From Trichuris trichiura (Eukaryota; Nematoda; Enoplea; Trichinellida; Trichuridae): a DNA stretch of 64,000 nt. The stretch is from the NCBI GenBank assembly GCA_037903355.1, contig JBAJFE010000060.1, forward strand, positions 868,001 to 932,000, given 5' to 3'. Below, piece by piece: positions 58,436-64,000 of the stretch. The position numbers were made by a program, and so were the translations under genes. Position 1 is the stretch's first letter, and each line of letters begins with the position of its first letter. The notes beneath the pieces were generated by a model, which was not told the origin of the DNA, did not search any database, and worked only from the letters and a program-made list of their open reading frames with translations.

Positions 58436-61400
58436 TCAGAAAAGTTCTTCTAGCAAACGATGCTGATGCTTCCAGTAGTCACTGCTGCTAGCAAATGCCG
58501 ACATGTCGGTTGCGTCGTCCTTTAGCACAGGACCAAAGCGCTTTTTCGCCAGCCGCCTTTCCACATTTCCTTTACTCATATTCTAAAAGCAACAACATAA
58601 TAGCAAAAGACTAACAGGAGCAAATAAAATGCCCTACCTCGATGCAAAGAACGATGAAAGAGTTGTTACAAGGGAAATCTTGCTGTCCAAGAAGTGAAAA
58701 GTTTTCTAGCGACGAAGCCATGCCAGACTTTTTAGCACTGCTGCTCCTCCAAGCATCGCAGAACTTTCCGGACTTTCGCTTTCCTCTTGTCTCCGAACCG
58801 TGCCATACGTACTTAGAGGGCCTTTAATAGAGCGGGATACTTTGGGATAATGAAGTAAAGTTTGAAAAATTAACTATCTACCAAGTATTGTCAGTCATAA
58901 CGTTCTTCCTGTCGAAAGAATATATAGGAGTTTGCCGATTGAAGAATGCTCCTCCGTCGCGGAAGATATCTTCCATTGCGTTGAAAAGTGGCTCCCCCTA
59001 TGGGCGCATATTCGCCTTAACCAAGTCGATTGTCGTAGTTTTAAAACCGCTTACCCTCAAGTTGACCACGGGAGTTCGACGGTCCGAATGGTGTACTATC
59101 TTTTCCAGATCTTGCACTTGTGAGCTAACAAATGCTCGGAAAGTGGTGGTGAAACCGGCAGCTCGAGCTTGATGATAGCAAGCAAAGTCAGCGCCTCTAA
59201 CCCCTTGCATATCACCGGTAAATGGACCATTCAGAGCGACCAAATGGAGCTAAGCCAAAAAAAGCCATTTCCAAAACTTAACAAACTCACAAAGATGCAG
59301 ACATACCACTTCTCTTTTGCCGACGTCGTGCACCATAGGCGAAGGAGCTGCTGTGGGAGTAGGAGGCTCTGTGCGGGGGACAGTAGCGGCGGTTCCCTAA
59401 AGCAACTTTGCTTGATTAATTTACGTCTATCATTCGCCATATTCGGTCCTGTCTGATGAACGCTTACCGGAGATGGTCTTTCTTCCATTGACGACCGGAA
59501 TCCTTCAAGCTGAAGGAGGTGGCTTGAAACGTTAGCCCTTTTGGACGGCATAAGCGGTGCTTACCCTGATTTGTCGCCATCCGCCCTTCACTCTTATGAA
59601 TAGTTCTTCAGACGATAAGGAAAAGGCCATTGCGCCTACAGGAACCCTGTATGACGCGTAGAACATGTCCAAGTTGGTAGGATATACAAGCGTCTATGAA
59701 AGCAGTTGCCACTAAACATAGTGGAGTACAATTCCGACTTACGCCAAGGATAACGCTACTAGCACCGGTGCTTCTCTTCCATTCGTCATCCTGGGATCGA
59801 CTCTCGCTTGCCATGGATACACCCGGTGGTCCCGGGGGCCCAGGGGGTCCTGGATGTCCTGGATGCCCCGGTGGACCAGGTGAGCAAAGGCCTCTCTAAA
59901 CATTCAAAATTTACGCAGGCGCCCTAAAGCCCAAACTGCCGCGGACCGCTCTGTTGTCGGCATAGCCGTCTCGGTGGGCTCCTGGAACAATGTTGGACAA
60001 TCCGTCCTGCAAAAGCGATAAGCGTGTTCAAACCGACAGAGCTCAAAGGATTTACATTGCATAATATTGGTTGCGCTGGCTCTCCCGGTTGGCCCTGAAA
60101 ACACCAGTGTCGCTCAGCAAGAAAACAGCGAGACAGAGAACTACCGGATATCCGGGAAGACCTTGTTCACCCCTTTGTCCAGGGGGTCCCGGAGGTCCGG
60201 GAGGTCCAGGTGGGCCTGACGGTCCGGGTTGAACTTCGTACCTTGCTCGCTCCTGATAAAAGTTGTAAGATTAACGAACTGACCTCTCTCTGGACAGGGA
60301 GAGAGAGAGAGATAGACGAGGCAGGAAAAGAAGGAAGCGAAGCATAGTAGGCTTATAGGAGCAAATGGAGATAGGTTTCAGCTGGGAAAGAAGAGCAAAA
60401 GGGCCAAAAGTCCAAGCGAGCTTACATAACCGCGATTGTCATGTCCATCTGCCGGCCCACTTCCACCACTGTCTGGAAGTCTTGGTTCTCCCGGTTTACC
60501 CTATAGGCGACCACGACAAAGGGCTGTTAGCGATAGTGCGACAAAGGCAAAACGAGCAAACAAGAACGTATAAGACAAAGGCTTACCATTAGGCTGGTTA
60601 CCAACAAAAAAATCTGCCACAAAACACCAAAAACATAAAGCAAACCGTTTCAGCGAGACGATCACACATGCTACATATTTGGCAAACACTGAAACGGCCG
60701 TAGGCAGCTTTTGTTTTTAAAAATTAAGTCAGAATAATCTCAATATTCCCGTCCGAGTCAGTGAGCAATGTTGTCAGATATTTTTATGTATCAGTATGCG
60801 ATAAGATAATATACAATACCGGAAATCCTGGTGGACCGATCTCGCCTACTGGTCCAGGTGGTCCGGGCGGTCCGGGCATACCTCTGTCTCCCTTAAGAAC
60901 CAGACTTGGTATAGGCCGCTTCTATTGAGATCACCTACATGCTACCTACCTTTGGACCGGGAACCAAGTAGACAGCTTCTCCAGTTTGGGCAGTAAGGTC
61001 GGGACGGGAACCATGGGCTGGACTAACGCCATATTGCTTCAGCAAGTATTCCCGATCAACTCTCATGTCACATGGTTCTCCTTTTGCACCTTGTTCGCCC
61101 TGCAATGTCAATTGTGAATATTCATTACGTGTTGGAAGGAGAGACATGTATATACTTTGTCTCCCTTTGGACCTCCGCGAGCTGGTTCCCTAATCACACC
61201 ATCGCAAGAGCACTGAAAATAGAACAAAACAATCGTGAGCTATGCTCGCTCATTACTGAGCGACATACGACTCCTGGAGGTCCAGGCGGGCCAGGTTCTC
61301 CTGTATCGCCTTTTACAGAGGCGCCAGGTGGTCCAGGCTCTCCCTGAATACTCTCTCCTTTTTCTCCCTAGAAAGGGAATCTTCCTAATCGGCATGTATA

Positions 61401-61542
61401 GCTTAGTATCAGCTTACCGTTTGCCCTGGGGGACCTTGAGGTCCAGGAGGGCCTGGCGGACCTGCTGGCCCAGCCTCTCCAGCTGGTCCTGTATCCCCTT
61501 TGGGGCCTTCCGGGCCGGGTGGCCCCGGCTCGCCAGCCGCTT
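58436..61542 (-). CDS. cle-1: Collagen XV/XVIII (CLE-1 type), C-terminal part with endostatin
   Basis: Sixteen minus-strand exons: 61542-61418, 61343-61269, 61212-61156, 61099-60950, 60891-60820, 60500-60426, 60252-60145, 60094-60056, 59895-59743, 59693-59565, 59509-59468, 59396-59308 (approximate by one base), 59249-59055, 58997-58882, 58821-58638, 58582-58436; about 584 aa. It is a basement-membrane multiplexin. The first eight exons are interrupted Gly-X-Y blocks, one interruption holding Cys-rich CSCDG. The trimerization domain is at 59693-59468 ([17 protein letters not shown]). A Pro/Thr hinge leads to endostatin, [20 protein letters not shown] onward, with all four cysteines (DFAC, KFCDAW, FPCN, VLCIE). 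The first exon starts in phase 1, so the 5' part is missing from this model; no upstream exon was recognised to 64000. A separate last exon adds a 48-residue tail after endostatin. Confidence 0.93.
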
Positions 61543-64000
61543 CTACAAACAAAGTATGAAAAAGTCACTGTATCGCCTTTCCATTAGCTACTACACACAG
61601 CGACACAAGTAACTACGAAAATGTTTGCCACCTGACACGCAAGCAAACAAAGTTAAAATGCTTAGGTAATAAAAAAAACTCAATAGCTAAAATAAGAAAC
61701 CGTCACACCATAAAAAATCCTTTACGAGGCCGTAAATACATTGCGCAAGTATCCAACAGATAATATAAGTTTCCCAACGGGGTTATGTTTGATATGGTCC
61801 TTTATTTAGATTTCTCCTCTTCAGAACGCGTCAATTTCACTGACGCTTTAGACTACCGGTAAAGCTCTACGACAAGTCATATTCTCTCTACTTTATTTCC
61901 ATGCCATATTGTTAAAACTAAAATAAACTACGGCAAACGAAAATGACATGTGGTCGCGCATGACGTTGCTTAATGGAATGTCAGCTATGTCACAATGCCC
62001 TCTTACATCTTCCGCTCTTATGAGTTCAATAACTTCAATATTGTCTACCCTGTCATTGAAAAGTTAGGTTAATCGGCTGCTCGCATTAAGGTCCTTTGTC
62101 TTTCGCTAACTGCATTTAACACTGCCCTTCGATGCAATGGCGCCAACATGTCGGCTAAAATCTTTCGCCATTGACGACTTGGAGAATAATATCTTCTATA
62201 GACAATGACGCGGTCATAAAAAACCAGTCCGTGGACGCATTCGTAAACGAAAAGCTAGTTTTCCCGTTCCCGATGAAAAAGGAGCGGCCGATATGGCATA
62301 CTGGAAACTAAGTTGTTTCTTCCGGTTGTAATCGAGCAGCCGCAAGTTACTACATAGTTTTTTTTAAAAATAAAACATTGCAAACGCCGAGAATTTAACG
62401 AAAAAGAAAGACTCTGATACATATCGAAAGATAGGCAGACGACCGTTTTCATCGTCCGAGAAGTAAACAGACAAATCAAGATAAAAGGGATGGTAAATAA
62501 AAACGCAGTCTGATGCGGAAAAGAAAATATTCGCTTCGTTATAAGCGTACGCATACGCGAAAGCCCGAGGGCAAGTTGCCTTTAATTCCCGCTTAGGTTT
62601 GTTAACTTTACTACGGCATTTTCGACTTGCCTCTCTTTTTATAGCTGCTACAACCAACAACTCTTGCGAGCAGCGGCACGAACACTTAAACATTTTGGTC
62701 AGTTTTTCAAAATCCACACTTACAGCTAACTGATTTGTTAAAATAGAATGTAAACACAATTTGAGCAATGTTCGGGTAATGAATTTGCATAAAATGGCGA
62801 CTACGGGTAGTGAGTGACCACTAGATGGCCACGCAGGCAGTTGATAAAAACACCGTAAGAAGCCGAACGGCTCAGCGGCGACTAAAGCAGAACATCACAA
62901 AGACGGCTACGCTACTGAACGCTCTAACAATGACACAAAACCTGTACTCGGGATTGCACTGTCAGTTGCCAGCGCTGGGTCATCCCAGGCAAGTATTATG
63001 CTATCAACGTCGTTCCTTCTCCCAAAATAGGGTGGCCTTTGCTTGCGACCAATGGCAAACCTGTTGCTTGCCAAGCCTGCAGACATCGAAGCAAATTTGA
63101 AACACGACATGAAGAAGCAACGCAAAGCATTGCCCAACATTCTACGCTTTTTCAGCTATCACTACCTGCCTCTCAAGCGAACGTGTACAATACATGTGCT
63201 AAGCGCTTTCGCTTTGCTAAATGAAATTTAGCGGCTTCCATACCAGCATACACTAGCGCAAGCCAAATGAGTCAACGTTCCTTGAGTTGGGTTGACATCA
63301 GTCCAGCTATATCTATACAGCATTAGCCTATTTTACGTCGCATTCTGAGGCTGTATAAAAACGCAAGTGTTCACGCAATCTGAATATTAGAACCAGCATA
63401 GAAATAGGCGGAAAAATGTGCCGCGAATTCTGAAGTCGAATGGTTAAATGACAGCCGTCTGTCAAGTGAACAAGTCGAGTTGCCCAGGCAAGGCTGTGAA
63501 CTGGGCGACTGAAGCAGCTGGACATCTGTACACACTTTCATGATCACGTCCATGTGGAAACCTACAGCGCGTCCTTAGGACAACGATTGAACATAAAACT
63601 GGCAGATGAAATGTGGCCAGTTTGAAGAAAAAACTGCAACCCCGACGAAGGCCAGAAAAACATGGGCAGTGCTGGCCCGTCGAAATATTGACTGCAGACG
63701 CGCGCCGTTGGGCAAACACACATATGTCTCGTAACGGTGAGGCCATGCTTGGCAAAAGTATAACTACCGGCAAACTGCTGCAGATTTGACAGCTCAGGAG
63801 TTGGTTACGATAAAGAGAAGAAAGTACAGAGGCACACTGATAAGCCAACCGGAACTACATCGTCGTCAGGTAACCAGAACAATTAGTCACAATGGTTAAT
63901 TTGCATCCCGTCGACAAATGAGATGTTGGAGCAAGTTGGCCGATTGCACCATCGTCCGTGTTTTCAAAATCTTCTTTGACTAGGCACCTGCCAGCCGTTT
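61543..64000. other. Upstream of the cle-1 model, no exon recognised
   Basis: The N-terminal cle-1 exons (laminin-G/TSPN-like domain and more collagen) are expected to the right. I find no Gly-X-Y or TSPN block here. Frames at 62364-62768, 62825-63100 and 63462-63848 do not match any family I know. The 5' part may lie beyond the window, with this as intron. Confidence 0.5.

Noticed and set aside
62364..63231. Several 90-135 codon frames near the right end
   Set aside because: None shows Gly-X-Y, laminin-G or any other recognisable motif, and no consistent splice chain to cle-1 was found.
1..64000. CRISPR arrays, bacterial operons, rRNA or tRNA genes
   Set aside because: Introns, transposons and metazoan proteins show a eukaryotic genome; no spacer array, rRNA block or convincing tRNA cloverleaf was seen by eye. 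A covariance-model scan could still find a small RNA gene.

Overview
The window is eukaryotic, from a compact, AT-leaning animal genome. It is most likely a nematode of the Dorylaimia group (Trichuris/Trichinella type). The reasons are a neighbouring pair of divergent secreted DNase II-like genes, a family known to be expanded in that group; a glutamate-gated chloride channel (GluCl), a TRP-4/NOMPC channel and a collagen XVIII (CLE-1), all with invertebrate signatures; and many introns of only about 50-60 nt. The species is inferred from gene content, not proven. Gene structures were built by hand from splice sites, reading phase and remembered family conservation.

Layout, left to right. 1-185: half of a foldback element. 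577-1759 (+) and 3669-2449 (-): two convergent secreted DNase II paralogues, each with a TATA box 40-50 nt before its ATG, and both lacking the C-terminal catalytic His/Lys. 7038-6369 (-): sorting nexin 3. 10347-23781 (+): a complete 28-exon TRPN/NOMPC (trp-4) mechanosensory channel with 29 ankyrin repeats, mostly one repeat per exon; intron 13 carries a 3.7-kb hAT transposon with an 8-bp target-site duplication. 34742-24686 (-): an 8-exon GluCl with a 5-kb intron after the signal-peptide exon. 34.7-45.8 kb: a gene-poor stretch full of foldbacks, a pogo/Tigger-like MITE, a 69-bp minisatellite and Penelope-like element (PLE) debris. 51642-45829 (-): the Ca2+-regulated mitochondrial aspartate/glutamate carrier (aralar/citrin). 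57085-52132 (-): an HMGXB4-like HMG-box protein whose first intron is almost filled by a near-complete PLE (reverse transcriptase plus GIY-YIG) in the opposite direction. 61542-58436 (-): the C-terminal part of collagen XV/XVIII (cle-1), with collagenous exons, trimerization domain, hinge, endostatin and an extra C-terminal exon.

The host genes are ordinary metazoan genes with separate jobs: mechanosensation, inhibitory glutamate signalling, endosomal sorting, malate-aspartate shuttle, chromatin, and basement membrane. They do not form a pathway.

The most unusual signal is a set of small foldback elements carrying hammerhead-ribozyme-like cores (CTGANGA, helix II, GAAA, short palindrome). 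They lie at 1-185, 27901-28067, 42732-42903, 43806-44177 and 44673-44850, with relics near 39220 and 41990. Several share sequence with the 3' end of the PLE at 53.3-56.1 kb. One is inserted, with a 15-bp target duplication, into an older PLE copy. This suggests a family of non-autonomous, ribozyme-bearing hairpins mobilised by PLE machinery. Helix I pairing is not evident in the copies, so catalytic activity is an open question.
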